A stretch of DNA of 62,536 nucleotides, from positions 1-62,536 of IMG/VR virus record IMGVR_UViG_3300036944_000366; one strand, written 5' to 3'. The stretch comes from a virus. Numbering within the stretch: the stretch's first letter is position 1; each line of letters starts with the position of its first letter. Shown here one piece after another: positions 27,556 to 36,199 of this stretch. Made by a program: the position numbers and the translations under genes. The notes under the pieces were generated by a model. That model was not told the DNA's origin and made no database searches. It saw only the letters and a program-made list of their open reading frames with translations.

Positions 27556-30502
27556 CGAGTGTGCTCATGTTCGCGCTCAGGCGCAGTGTTGCCACACGCA
27601 TCGGGGGGCCGTCCGTCTTGGCCAGCATGTCCTTCTTGGGAACTTGCTGCACGATGAACGAGTGCGCGATCTCCTGCTTGAACGTGGCGTAACTGAAGCT
27701 CATGTTGGAGCAGAACGCACGGAGCAGGCGCTCCTCGATGTAGAAGTCGATATAGCCCGGATTGACGCCATGCTCGACCCGGCCCATGATCTCTTGCCGC
27801 GTTGTCGTCTTGCCCACACTCGTGCCGTCCCCAAACATCGCAGCAGGGCCCGCCTTCTCGCCGTACTTGACGATGACGAACTTGCCTTGGAACTCTTGGG
27901 TGAACGCGTTGAGCACGTCCTCTGCGGTGCGCTTGCCGCCCTTGATGGCCTGACGCTGGTGGTCGATCTGTCGGCGGTACGACTCGATGATCTCCTGCAA
28001 GGGGATGTTGACGATGCCCGTGTGCTTGTCGCTCAGAAGCAGACCAGCCGCAATGATTGCGCCCACACCGGCCATCCAGTACCGCTCGTCGTTGGGGGCC
28101 TTGTACTCGGTGTACATACGGCGCACGCACTCAGGAACCAGCTCACGCAGCATGCTTGCGTTGTCCACCAGATACTGCGCCAAGATTTCGCCTGCTACGG
28201 CAAAGTTGAACGGCAGCGTCTTGATGATCTCGATCTCCTCTTGCGACCACTCCAGCTTCACGTCCATGTTGAACTCGATCATGCGGCGCAACTCACCCTC
28301 GGAGGAGTGCTTGCGCTCACCTGTCATGTAGTCAACGGCAGGGCGGTTGGAGGACATCAGCGCCAGCGTGGCCCATGTGGACAGGTTCAGCCGTTCCTTG
28401 TTGGTTCCAGACTCCATGCGCTCTTTGCCGCGCCCTTCGCTCATGCTGAACAAGAAGGCAGGGAACCACTCGAAGTCCTTGCGGTTGTTGGTTGTGATCT
28501 CGTCCGTGATAAGCGGCAAGCTGCGCAGGTGACCAAGGCGTTGCTGCATAGCAACAGGTGATGTGCCCGAGCCTGTGCGGTAGTGGATGGGGTGGCCCCA
28601 GATGGATGCCGCTGCATCCAGTGACAACGACTTGCCAGTGCCTGACTCAGTGGACGCTACGTGGACTGTCATGCCCAGCAGGCCAGTGAACTTCATCAAG
28701 GGGGCGGCAGCACCGGCCAGCACCACGGCCAACTGATCCCACATCTTGCGCCGCACCATCATGTTGATGACGGTTCTCCACGCATCAAGCGTGCCCGTGG
28801 GTTTGGTGCTGTTCACAATGTTTTGCAACTCAGTCATCGGAACCATGACCGGCAAACGGTTTGCGCTGTACACGCGGCTTGCAAAAACAAACGTACCGTC
28901 GTCTTGCCACCCGTAGCTGGGAGGCATGTTGATAGGGGACCGCTCCACGCTGATCTTCTCCACGCTGGCGCGGACGTAGTCGTAGAAGTTCTTGTCGTTG
29001 CCGGAACCAAACGCTGCCATGACGTTCTGGTTGGCCAAGTGTTTGATCGTCTCGTCCTTGCTGGCCAGACACTTTTGGGGAACCAGCACGTTGTGCAGCT
29101 GCTTGTTCTTGATGACGCAGAAGTGCACCTCGTAGCTGCCGTTGTTGTTCAGCACGTCCACCGGGAAAATAGTGTTGGAACAAAGCAACAGTTGCTTCGT
29201 GACCTTGTGGCCGTCACTGTCTTCCTCGATGCGTTCCAAGAACACGCCGCCCCTTGCACCAAAGGCATAGCCCCGTGGTGGCTCAGGCTGGGCAATCAGT
29301 ACAGTGTCGGCCTCAGTATCGGTATCGGACGCTGCGCTGCTCTCAACTTCGACCGTAGTCTCCTCAGTGGTCAGCGCCATCTCTCTGCCCCACAACAGTG
29401 GGTTGGTGATCTTGCCCCAGTGCGGGCAGCCGCGGCATACGCCGGGGTTCATGTCGTCCATGGCAGCGCATGAGTACGGGCCTTTGATCTCGGCCAGCTT
29501 CTGGTGCATGCGCTCGTGGGGGTAGGGGTGCAGGTCGCTGAGCCACGTAGCCGCCTTCCCGCCGTCTGCGCAGACCTTGGCCCAACTGAGCACTCCGCGC
29601 CAGATCGGCTCCATGCCGTCATCGCTTGCGTTGTCCACGTAGTTCTGGAGCTGGCCGCATCCGGTGCCTGCCTTTGTTTTGAGCAGGAGTTTCTTGAACA
29701 GCGTGATGCTGTTTTGTGCAAGCGCCGTCAACGTGGATGGCGCACCGGCTCCCGTTGGCCTTTGCCCCGGCAACGCAAGTGTTGAGCTGGTAGGCATCTT
29801 CACGAACTCGGGGCCAAACCCTTCGGCCGTCATGATGGCCTCGACGTCGTCCACAGCGAACCGATCCCCCTCGGAGATACTGCGCACATTCGTAGCGCCG
29901 CGCACCGCCTTGCCGTTCTTGATCCCGGTGTTGATGGTGTCAGGTACGCGCAAGACCCGAGAAGCATCGCCTGTGACAGCAGTGTCGATGGCCAGCCCAT
30001 GCTTGAGGCACATCTCTTTGAAGCGCTTGGCAAAGGCGTACCAGTCGTCCTTGAACAGCATCTCGTCCAGCGGCCAGTAGGCGTGAATGCCGCCGCCAGA
30101 ATGAACCAGCCAAGGGTCGCCCAGACCTGCCAGTCCGGTGTCCTCACAGAACTTCTGCAAGGCTTGCGCCGCAGCTTTGGCGCTTGGGTATGACTTGGGC
30201 TTGATGACCAGCTCACCCTCTTTGTCTGGCACAGGGATGTCTTTGGGGTGGTTGCAGTCAAGGTCCACGGCCAGCACTTGGCTGGCGTGCATGTTGTCCT
30301 TGGTGCGGTCCTTGTCCGTGCCGAACGTGCCGAGTGCGAAGTATGTGTCGTATCCAGCTTGCGCCCACTTCTCGACGGTGGGCATGAGTTCCTCAAGTGT
30401 TTGTCCGAAGACGTGTTGTTTCTTCTTTGAGAGTTCTACCGCGCAGTAATAGCCATTACCCGGAGACGGCAAAACCGCCGCCATCAAATCGAGCGGAGTC
30501 AT
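27515..30502 (-). CDS. Primase-polymerase/helicase fusion (AEP + SF3/DUF927-like)
   Basis: 995 residues, AAGGACC site. The N-terminal half carries archaeo-eukaryotic primase hallmarks: AVDLDC (D80, D82), VHSGGGIHAYW (S134, H139) and IDTAVTGDASRVLR (D172). A Cys cluster (VCRGCPHWGK, near 360) could bind zinc. The C-terminal half is a P-loop ATPase with STESGTGKS (K624), the acidic box LPLITDEITT and the arginine-rich GELRRMIEFNM, as in DUF927-type helicases. It would unwind the phage origin and prime synthesis for the polymerase at 36633-38624. Last large gene of the leftward unit. Confidence 0.88.
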   Translation of the reverse strand: MTPLDLMAAVLPSPGNGYYCAVELSKKKQHVFGQTLEELMPTVEKWAQAGYDTYFALGTFGTDKDRTKDNMHASQVLAVDLDCNHPKDIPVPDKEGELVIKPKSYPSAKAAAQALQKFCEDTGLAGLGDPWLVHSGGGIHAYWPLDEMLFKDDWYAFAKRFKEMCLKHGLAIDTAVTGDASRVLRVPDTINTGIKNGKAVRGATNVRSISEGDRFAVDDVEAIMTAEGFGPEFVKMPTSSTLALPGQRPTGAGAPSTLTALAQNSITLFKKLLLKTKAGTGCGQLQNYVDNASDDGMEPIWRGVLSWAKVCADGGKAATWLSDLHPYPHERMHQKLAEIKGPYSCAAMDDMNPGVCRGCPHWGKITNPLLWGREMALTTEETTVEVESSAASDTDTEADTVLIAQPEPPRGYAFGARGGVFLERIEEDSDGHKVTKQLLLCSNTIFPVDVLNNNGSYEVHFCVIKNKQLHNVLVPQKCLASKDETIKHLANQNVMAAFGSGNDKNFYDYVRASVEKISVERSPINMPPSYGWQDDGTFVFASRVYSANRLPVMVPMTELQNIVNSTKPTGTLDAWRTVINMMVRRKMWDQLAVVLAGAAAPLMKFTGLLGMTVHVASTESGTGKSLSLDAAASIWGHPIHYRTGSGTSPVAMQQRLGHLRSLPLITDEITTNNRKDFEWFPAFLFSMSEGRGKERMESGTNKERLNLSTWATLALMSSNRPAVDYMTGERKHSSEGELRRMIEFNMDVKLEWSQEEIEIIKTLPFNFAVAGEILAQYLVDNASMLRELVPECVRRMYTEYKAPNDERYWMAGVGAIIAAGLLLSDKHTGIVNIPLQEIIESYRRQIDHQRQAIKGGKRTAEDVLNAFTQEFQGKFVIVKYGEKAGPAAMFGDGTSVGKTTTRQEIMGRVEHGVNPGYIDFYIEERLLRAFCSNMSFSYATFKQEIAHSFIVQQVPKKDMLAKTDGPPMRVATLRLSANMSTLDDSVLQSIPLGTS

Positions 30503-30522
30503 GAGGGTCCTTCGGGAACAGA

Positions 30523-30675
30523 TTACTTGAGGGTGTCTTCGTAGACGTTGTCGGACAGCGTAGCAAAGCGCTCGTACAACTCTTTCACGACTTCGGCAGG
30601 CACGCTGTAGTTGGCCATGTAAATGTGGTTCAGCAACTCTTCGTCAGTCAGGGCTTGAGGTTGTACTCGTGACAT
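30523..30675 (-). CDS. Small acidic hypothetical protein
   Basis: 50 residues (MSRVQPQALTDEELLNHIYM... ending YEDTLK). A clear GGAGAAG site lies 3 bases upstream of ATG 30675. It overlaps the end of the HTH gene by 28 bases and ends 21 bases before the primase start. The composition, a short acidic helix pair, is typical of phage regulatory peptides, but no family is recognised. Confidence 0.55.
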   Translation of the reverse strand: MSRVQPQALTDEELLNHIYMANYSVPAEVVKELYERFATLSDNVYEDTLK

Positions 30676-30926
30676 ATTCTTCTCCATGCCTCATCCGCTG
30701 TGGTTGAGGACTGCATTATTGTTAAAAGGGTTTCCACGCGATGGCGGTACGCAACAAAGACTTCTGATCCGTTGAACCAGTTGTAGACGGTCTGTCGTGT
30801 GACGCCAAGGGCGAAGGCTATTTTCGTGACGGGGAAATCCAAGTGGATAGCCCAACGCCCAAGCTGGTTGCCCAGAGACTTGGGAGTCTTCATCACGTCA
30901 TCAATGATTTTTTGTGAGTAGGCCAT
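30648..30926 (-). CDS. Helix-turn-helix DNA-binding protein
   Basis: 92 residues. VTKIAFALGVTRQTVYNWFN (about 33-52) is a good helix-turn-helix of the Cro/resolvase type, and the basic flanks fit DNA contact. It could repress or time the leftward operon, or act on host promoters. There is no integrase in the genome, so this is more likely a lytic-cycle regulator than a lysogeny switch. A hairpin sits just upstream of its ATG (annotated separately), and no normal Shine-Dalgarno sequence is visible. Confidence 0.7.
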   Translation of the reverse strand: MAYSQKIIDDVMKTPKSLGNQLGRWAIHLDFPVTKIAFALGVTRQTVYNWFNGSEVFVAYRHRVETLLTIMQSSTTADEAWRRICHEYNLKP

Positions 30927-30933
30927 GGTAGTA

Positions 30934-30947
30934 GGGGCCGAAGCCCC
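30934..30947 (-). terminator. GGGGC-TTCG-GCCCC hairpin before HTH gene
   Basis: On the minus strand GGGGC TTCG GCCCC forms a stable UUCG tetraloop hairpin between the stop of the SPFH gene (30953) and the HTH start (30926). No T-run follows, so termination would be weak. It may instead attenuate translation of the HTH gene or protect an mRNA end. Confidence 0.5.
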
Positions 30948-30952
30948 TTTGG

Positions 30953-31756
30953 TTATTTGATGTGCACGAACGGTGTGACCTGTCCGGGCATCGTGGTCGG
31001 CAGCTTACCGTCCCACTTCTCGATGGCCTTCAACTCCACGTACTCTTTGCCGCCTTGCGATGTGATGGCAGCAGCACGCATACGGATTGCATCAGCATCA
31101 CCTTGCGCTTCGACACGCTTACGATCAGCTTCAGCTTTGGCCAGCTCGACTTCCTTTTGCTTTGCGGCAATCTGGAAGTTGCGGTTTGCGGACTCCTTGA
31201 TGGATGCCTCCAGCGCAGGGTCGGTCACCAAGTTGCGCACGTTTGCGCTACGCACAAAGAACCAACCCTTGCCAGCGCTCTCGTCCAAGTCCTTTTGCAG
31301 GGCTTCAACAACCTTGGCTGCAATGGCCACGCGCTCGGTGTGCACAGTCTCGGAGCTGTAGCCAGACACGGCGTTGTAGATTGCTTCTCGGGCTTGGCGC
31401 GTCACGTAGTTGTTACCAACACGCACACCGTCCTCACCCTTGAACTCAGCCAAATCACCGGGCCAGCGGGTCATGATTTCCGAGGCCTTTGCGGAGTCGA
31501 TCTGGTAGTAGATGTCCACGTCCAAGTCGGTCAGCGTAATCTTGTCCTTGGTCTGCGGCTTCATGTCGTTCATCTGAAGCAGCAACTCCTTTGCTGTGAC
31601 TTCAGTGACGCGCTTGAACAGCGTGAAGAACACGCCCGGTGGCATGGTCTCTTTCTTGACTTGGCCCATGGTGGACTCAACGCCGATGTTGCCGGTGTCG
31701 ATCTGGGTGCAGGCAGACAGTGCTGCTGCCGCGACGATGGTTAACAGTTTTTTCAT
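30953..31756 (-). CDS. SPFH/prohibitin-domain lipoprotein
   Basis: 267 residues. The N-terminal signal ends in a lipobox (ALSAC, Cys16), predicting lipid anchoring outside the inner membrane. The body is a Band-7/SPFH domain: NIGVESTMGQVKKETMPPGV, LDVDIYYQIDSAKASEIM, then a long helix with KQKEVELAKAEADRKRVEAQ. SPFH proteins form membrane-bound rings that affect proteases and membrane domains. A phage copy might protect or remodel the envelope or limit FtsH-type proteolysis; that role is speculative. It is followed upstream by a two-helix membrane gene (31764-31955). Confidence 0.85.
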   Translation of the reverse strand: MKKLLTIVAAAALSACTQIDTGNIGVESTMGQVKKETMPPGVFFTLFKRVTEVTAKELLLQMNDMKPQTKDKITLTDLDVDIYYQIDSAKASEIMTRWPGDLAEFKGEDGVRVGNNYVTRQAREAIYNAVSGYSSETVHTERVAIAAKVVEALQKDLDESAGKGWFFVRSANVRNLVTDPALEASIKESANRNFQIAAKQKEVELAKAEADRKRVEAQGDADAIRMRAAAITSQGGKEYVELKAIEKWDGKLPTTMPGQVTPFVHIK

Positions 31757-31763
31757 TTGCTTC

Positions 31764-31955
31764 TCACAGTATTTTTGTTGATGTCAGGTTGGTCTGGAAG
31801 ACCAAACCCAGTAAAGCGATACAGACCAAGGCCAGTACGGCAAGCGCGTGGCGCTTGAGCAGGATAGTCGCCAAGACTTTTTCCCGGTTGTTCAGGTAGT
31901 ACCAGAGGAAATACCCTCCGACTACCAGCAGCAAAAGAAGCACTAGGTGTTTCAT
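31764..31955 (-). CDS. Two-span small membrane protein
   Basis: 63 residues with two hydrophobic helices (LVLLLLLVVGGYFLWYYL and ALAVLALVCIALLGLVF) joined by a short basic loop (NNREKVLATILLKRH). The ribosome site is weak. It lies 7 bases before the SPFH lipoprotein gene, which suggests a joint envelope function. No family recognised. Confidence 0.55.
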   Translation of the reverse strand: MKHLVLLLLLVVGGYFLWYYLNNREKVLATILLKRHALAVLALVCIALLGLVFQTNLTSTKIL

Positions 31956-32058
31956 AGGTAAGGTGGGGGTACTCGCTGCGTCTGCGGGGGCTGCACCGCA
32001 TGAACTGAATCACTTGGCTGGGCGTTATCCAACAGCATCCGCTTTCCCCCCGATTTAA

Positions 32059-33039
32059 TTACTCGTCGTCCCAGTCGGACACGATGTCAGCCAGCTTGGA
32101 CTTCTTGGCAGGCACGGCACCACCTTTGGCGGTCTCCTTGCGCACTTCGGGTTCGTCCGTTTCAGCTTCTTCCACTGGCTTGGCTTTGGGCTTGGCCTTG
32201 GCGGCTTTGACTTCGGCCATCGCGGCAGTGTCGTCCTCGTCCATCATCTCGCCCATGGGCTTAGCAACGGGCTTTGGCGCAGCGCCGCCGATGTTCATCG
32301 GTGCGGCTTTCACGCCGTCAGCTTGCGCCACGGTCAGGGTCACAGCCTTCTTGGCATCGTCAGACTCGCCTTGCGTCACAGCAATCGGGTACTCGTCGTC
32401 TGTCAACCAGCGCGTAGGCGCGAAGAACAGCTTGGGAGACTCGGCCTTGGTGTCGAACTTCATGCGCGTGACGATCTGCTCGGGGTTAACCGGAGGTGTC
32501 TGCGCTGCCAAGTAGCGGGCGTAGGCTTGCAGGGGACGCTTGTCGCCTTCTTCCTTACCGAAGATGCTGGTAGCTGGGAGTGTCAGTTGCAGCACATCAC
32601 CTTCAGGGTTGTTGGCCAGCACAACAGCAAGGCGCTGTTGGAAGCGGCAGGCGCGGCTGTTGCCGTTACCGGAACCGGCTTCGTTCTGTGGGCAACCCAT
32701 GCAGGCGTGGTTCTGCGGGGCCGAGATGCTTGCGTCAGGCTTCTCGCCGTCATTGCTCCAGCAGTCAGGGCGCACGATTGCGTCAGCGTTGTAAGCGCCA
32801 GCGTAGAAGATGCGGCTGACCTTGGGGGCAGCGCGAACAATGATGACGTCAAGGTGGCGGTCGTCGATGCTGGTGATCTCCTTGCCGCCTGCCACCAGAC
32901 GGAACACGCCGCCTTTGATGGAGATGCGCTTGGTAGATACGCCAGAACCGCCGGTCAGGGCCTTGGCTGTGTCAGACAACTCGTTGTTACGAGCAAATGC
33001 GGGGACGTTGGACGAACTGAAAAGCGTAATGTTGCTCAT
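32059..33039 (-). CDS. Putative single-stranded DNA-binding protein
   Basis: 326 residues. An OB-like N-terminal region (RISIKGGVFRLVAGGKEITS, DDRHLDVIIVRAAPKVSRIF) contains a possible zinc site (CW...HACMGCP...CRFQQR, about 92-135). A Lys/Ala/Glu-rich linker ends in the acidic tail KLADIVSDWDDE, the signature of ssDNA-binding proteins that recruit replication partners. It sits between replication genes. The fold is inferred; no standard SSB motif is present. Confidence 0.6.
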   Translation of the reverse strand: MSNITLFSSSNVPAFARNNELSDTAKALTGGSGVSTKRISIKGGVFRLVAGGKEITSIDDRHLDVIIVRAAPKVSRIFYAGAYNADAIVRPDCWSNDGEKPDASISAPQNHACMGCPQNEAGSGNGNSRACRFQQRLAVVLANNPEGDVLQLTLPATSIFGKEEGDKRPLQAYARYLAAQTPPVNPEQIVTRMKFDTKAESPKLFFAPTRWLTDDEYPIAVTQGESDDAKKAVTLTVAQADGVKAAPMNIGGAAPKPVAKPMGEMMDEDDTAAMAEVKAAKAKPKAKPVEEAETDEPEVRKETAKGGAVPAKKSKLADIVSDWDDE

Positions 33040-33046
33040 GATTGCG

Positions 33047-33463
33047 TTACTTTCGGATTGGTGTTACACGAATGTCGAACCCAGTGACTGAGTTCAAACC
33101 CGGCGGCAGGACGCCGGGGTTTTCTTCCAAGAACTGCGCCATGTTGGTTTGGGCGATGCGCTTTTCCAACAGGTCTACGACTTGATGCTCAAGCACGAAT
33201 GCTTTGAACGAGTCCCAGTCCTGTGTGTTGTAGCGCGTCGACTTCGTCAACGACACGGTTCCAGAGGAAGTCTTGACCGATGTCAGGCCGAGGGCCTTCA
33301 TCTGGTCTTTGATTGCAAGGCGAACTGTTTCGCGCTGCTCCTCAAGGTCAGCCAGCTCTTTGTCGAGCTTGGCTTGCTTGGCCTTGATCTTGGCGTGAAT
33401 GGCGACCAGCGTGTCGAGCGGAATTGCTTCAACTTCCGGTGCTTCTTCGAGGTCTTCAGTCAT
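33047..33463 (-). CDS. Coiled-coil hypothetical protein of replication module
   Basis: 138 residues, strong GGAGAAAGC site. A coiled coil (about 20-58, IHAKIKAKQAKLDKELADLE) is followed by a small alpha/beta domain (SVKTSSGTVSLTKSTRYNTQ, DWDSFKAFVLEHQVVDLLEK). This form is a recurrent phage protein next to SSB-like genes. It could be a recombination or SSB partner, by context only. A promoter-like sequence precedes it. Confidence 0.6.
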   Translation of the reverse strand: MTEDLEEAPEVEAIPLDTLVAIHAKIKAKQAKLDKELADLEEQRETVRLAIKDQMKALGLTSVKTSSGTVSLTKSTRYNTQDWDSFKAFVLEHQVVDLLEKRIAQTNMAQFLEENPGVLPPGLNSVTGFDIRVTPIRK

Positions 33464-33497
33464 TGCTTTCTCCTAATATTTTTGTCAAGCGTTGGAC

Positions 33498-33525
33498 AGT
33501 TTACATGGATTTTCTGGTGGTGCAA
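33498..33525 (-). promoter_or_regulatory. Candidate sigma-70 promoter for SSB/primase genes
   Basis: On the minus strand TTGCAC (33520-33525) and TAAACT (33498-33503) are 16 bases apart in the 69-bp gap between the helicase stop and the start at 33463. It would give the downstream replication and SPFH genes a separate start. Just after it comes TGTCCAACGCTTGACA, an imperfect dyad also seen near 46.0 kb. Confidence 0.4.
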
Positions 33526-33532
33526 CCCCCTT

Positions 33533-35092
33533 TCAAGAATTTATTTCAAGCGTAAACATCTCTGTCAGAAGTGAGCTATCGCTTACTTTCGCTCCAAGGG
33601 CTTTGAACATCTTGGACTCCACGGGCGAACTCTGGATGTGGAAGACGGTCACCTTGTCGGAGTTCTGCCCCTTGCGGTCGGCACGGGCAATACACTGGAT
33701 GTACTGCTCAACGCTCATCAACGGGCCGTAGAACACCACGGTGTCAGCGGCTGTCAGCGTAATGCCGTGCGCTGTAGCCTGCGGCTGCATGACCAGCACC
33801 CTTGGGTCAGTGTCGGTCTGGAAGCGGTGGATGATGTCGCCTCGTTTGTTGGCCGACACGCCGCCGTGGATGCACTCGTTGGTGATGCCCTTGGATGTCA
33901 GGTGCCGCTGGATGGTCTCGATGCTGGCGCGGAACAACGCGAAGATGATGACCTTGCGCTGCGTCTCCTCCAGAATTTCCTCCAACACGCCAAGGCGTGG
34001 GCCAGCGTCGAACTCCACCACCTCTTTGGTATCCGTGAGCGCAGCACCGCAACTGACTTGCAGCAACTTACTCAGCATAGCAGCGGCGTTGACCGCTGTG
34101 ATGACCTCCCCTGCGGCTTGGACCAGCATCTGGTCCTTGAGCATGTTGTAGTACTTGGCCTGCTGCGGAGTCAGCGGAACCTCACGGGTCAGCGTCATCA
34201 CTGGCGGCAAGTCAAGGCACTGGTCTTTGGAGAAGCGGATCGCTGGTTGCAGCGCGTTGAACACACGGTCACGCGCATCAGGCTTGGGGGCCCACTTGTA
34301 CAGCGTGATCTTGTTCATCACCGAGTCGCGCCATCCTGTGTAGAACAGCGGCACGTTGTCAGGGTTGACCAGCTTGGCCAGCCCATACGCATCAGCAGGC
34401 GACTGCGATGCAGGTGTGCCCGTCATCATCCACAGGTGGGTCGTGGGGCCAATGACAGACTTGAGCGTCTTCCAGCGCTTGGTGGTCACGGTCTTGTAGG
34501 CGTTGGCCTCGTCAACAATCACCAGATCAAAGCGCCCATCATTGATGACCTCATCGGCAATCAGGTTCAGTCCGTCGTAGTTGCAGATCACGAACTCGTA
34601 GTCCTGCTGAATCATCTCGATGCGCCGTGATGACTTGGTGTGGTGCGCCACGATGGCCGAGCGGTGGATGATGCTGTTGTTCAGATCACTGAGCCATGCG
34701 GAGTGCATGATCGACAGTGGGCACAGTATCAACACACGCCGCACAAAGCCTAGCTTCATCAAGTAGTCAGCCGCCCACAGCGCAGCAAGCGTCTTGCCTG
34801 TGCCGGGATCGTTGAAACAAAACGCACGCTTGTGCATGGTCAGAAACGAGGCCGTCTCTACTTGGTGAGCCATAGGCTTGTAGCGCCCCGGCCAGTTATA
34901 GCGCCGTGTGATCGGTGACTGGATGTCCTTCACGCCGAGGTTCTTCAGAACACGCGCCTCATCGAGGCCCCAGTACACAGCCACATCGAAGCCGCCGTCA
35001 TCACGTTCAATGACTTTGTGCTTCGGAATGATCTTGTACTTCTCAGGGTTGCGTGTCCTGAAGACGACGGCCTTGTCGTCAATGATGTCCAT
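33533..35092 (-). CDS. SNF2-type superfamily 2 helicase
   Basis: 519 residues. Motif I is NDPGTGKT (K100), motif II DEAN (194-197), motif III MTGTPASQSPADAY, and motif VI QCIARADRKGQ near the C-terminus. Spacing and the HQVETASFLTMHKRAFCFND context place it in the SNF2/Rad54-like branch common in phages. It probably moves along double-stranded DNA to help replication, recombination or removal of bound proteins. GGAG site 5 bases before ATG. Lies between the nuclease genes and the SSB-like gene. Confidence 0.88.
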   Translation of the reverse strand: MDIIDDKAVVFRTRNPEKYKIIPKHKVIERDDGGFDVAVYWGLDEARVLKNLGVKDIQSPITRRYNWPGRYKPMAHQVETASFLTMHKRAFCFNDPGTGKTLAALWAADYLMKLGFVRRVLILCPLSIMHSAWLSDLNNSIIHRSAIVAHHTKSSRRIEMIQQDYEFVICNYDGLNLIADEVINDGRFDLVIVDEANAYKTVTTKRWKTLKSVIGPTTHLWMMTGTPASQSPADAYGLAKLVNPDNVPLFYTGWRDSVMNKITLYKWAPKPDARDRVFNALQPAIRFSKDQCLDLPPVMTLTREVPLTPQQAKYYNMLKDQMLVQAAGEVITAVNAAAMLSKLLQVSCGAALTDTKEVVEFDAGPRLGVLEEILEETQRKVIIFALFRASIETIQRHLTSKGITNECIHGGVSANKRGDIIHRFQTDTDPRVLVMQPQATAHGITLTAADTVVFYGPLMSVEQYIQCIARADRKGQNSDKVTVFHIQSSPVESKMFKALGAKVSDSSLLTEMFTLEINS

Positions 35093-35107
35093 TACTTCTC
35101 CGTGTGG

Positions 35108-35353
35108 TTATTTTGAACTGGCGCGGTTCTTGGCAACACTGCGCATGCGCAGGTTACTGCGGGCGGATGTGCCACCACTCTTGAGCGGCTTGATGTGGTC
35201 AACATCTTTGCCGTCTCCTTTGCTGGCTGCGCCCTCGGCCTCCATGATGCGGCGGGCTTTCACGCGCTCACCTCGCTTGGCGACTTGCTCGGGCTTGCCG
35301 TGGAAGTCTTTGTACTCTTGCTTGTAGTTACGTTTGCTGGGGTCTTGTGCCAT
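35108..35353 (-). CDS. Small HNH endonuclease
   Basis: 81 residues from ATG 35353. A basic N-terminus precedes KDVDHIKPLKSGGTSARSNL, an HNH core (DH...N) matching small phage HNH proteins. It lacks the extra DNA-binding domains of homing enzymes, and its place between a RecB-like nuclease and a helicase suggests a replication or packaging-linked nuclease more than a mobile element. Confidence 0.7.
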   Translation of the reverse strand: MAQDPSKRNYKQEYKDFHGKPEQVAKRGERVKARRIMEAEGAASKGDGKDVDHIKPLKSGGTSARSNLRMRSVAKNRASSK

Positions 35354-35354
35354 A

Positions 35355-36020
35355 TCAATCTTTCTTTCGGTTGTACTCACAGGTTTTAACAACGCACCAC
35401 CCGCATAGCGGTGTGGGCTTGGGGTTCCACACCCCGGTCTCATGCGCCTTTTCAATGCGGGCGACGCGTGTCCGGTAATCCCACCAATACTCCTCGGCCT
35501 CACCGCGCAAGAAGCTGGCCTTGACCAAGTCGTTCTTGACCACGAACAGCAGACCGCCACTGACCTTGCGTATGTGCGGGAAGTGCACGAACACCATCAG
35601 CGCCATCAGCCGAAGCTGCTCCCGATCCGGGTACTTGTTGTTGCCCGACTTATAGTCGACCACGCGAGCTGTCAAGTTGTCATCGTCGATGATGAGCAAG
35701 TCGGCAATACCGCGCACCCATACATCTTTGTCCATGAATCCGCAAGGGCGCAGATCGGACGTGACGCCCATCTCGTGCTCACACAGCTTGCGGCCGGGCT
35801 TGGCTTTGAGCGCATCGAGCATGTCCTTGATGAACTCAAACTGTGGTGGCAACGGCGTGTTGTCCTTGATGTAGAACTCCGCCGCGGAGTGCAGCTCCTT
35901 GCCGTACAGCGTAGCCTCTGTGTCAGTGAACGGGTAGCTCTTGAGCACCTTCACCTCGTGGTAGCGCCGGGGACAACCTTCGTAGTCCTTGAGCGCGGAG
36001 TGCGACCATTTAACTGTCAT
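35355..36020 (-). CDS. RecB/Cas4-like PD-(D/E)XK nuclease with Fe-S cysteines
   Basis: 221 residues. The nuclease core is GIADLLI (D107) plus VVDYKSG (D122, K124). C16 near the N-terminus and C206, C209 and C214 near the C-terminus are arranged like the iron-sulphur clamp of Cas4/AddB-type exonucleases. The N-terminal SALKDYEGCPRRYHEVK is typical of that family. Likely an exonuclease acting in recombination or processing of replicated ends. The ATG overlaps the stop of the gene before it (ATGA). Confidence 0.85.
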   Translation of the reverse strand: MTVKWSHSALKDYEGCPRRYHEVKVLKSYPFTDTEATLYGKELHSAAEFYIKDNTPLPPQFEFIKDMLDALKAKPGRKLCEHEMGVTSDLRPCGFMDKDVWVRGIADLLIIDDDNLTARVVDYKSGNNKYPDREQLRLMALMVFVHFPHIRKVSGGLLFVVKNDLVKASFLRGEAEEYWWDYRTRVARIEKAHETGVWNPKPTPLCGWCVVKTCEYNRKKD

Positions 36021-36199
36021 CGTGTTTCCTTTGTGTTTTGGTCAATCCACTTGAGCGCCTCGCCCATCTCGGTGTACTCCTCGATGGGTACTACGCGAAC
36101 GTCCATATCACCTTTTTCCCGGTGCGTCATTAACAGCACGCCTGTGCCGTACAACAAAGCGTTTTTGAACAGCTCATCAAAGATGACATCTTCTTCCAT
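36017..36199 (-). CDS. Small acidic hypothetical protein
   Basis: 60 residues with ATGA overlaps at both ends, so translation is coupled to the peptidase-like gene upstream and the RecB-like nuclease downstream. Sequence (EEDVIFDELFKNALLYGTGV, VRVVPIEEYTEMGEALK) suggests one helix plus a small sheet. No family recognised. Confidence 0.6.
   Translation of the reverse strand: MEEDVIFDELFKNALLYGTGVLLMTHREKGDMDVRVVPIEEYTEMGEALKWIDQNTKETR

Noticed and set aside
27419-28561. Rightward 380-residue open frame opposite the primase gene
   Set aside because: It is antisense to strong AEP/helicase motifs, has no ribosome site, and its Leu/His/Arg-rich composition is typical of a shadow frame.
30648-30926. 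Lysogeny repressor and prophage lifestyle
   Set aside because: The HTH is real, but there is no integrase, excisionase, partition system or attachment site; a lytic regulator is simpler.
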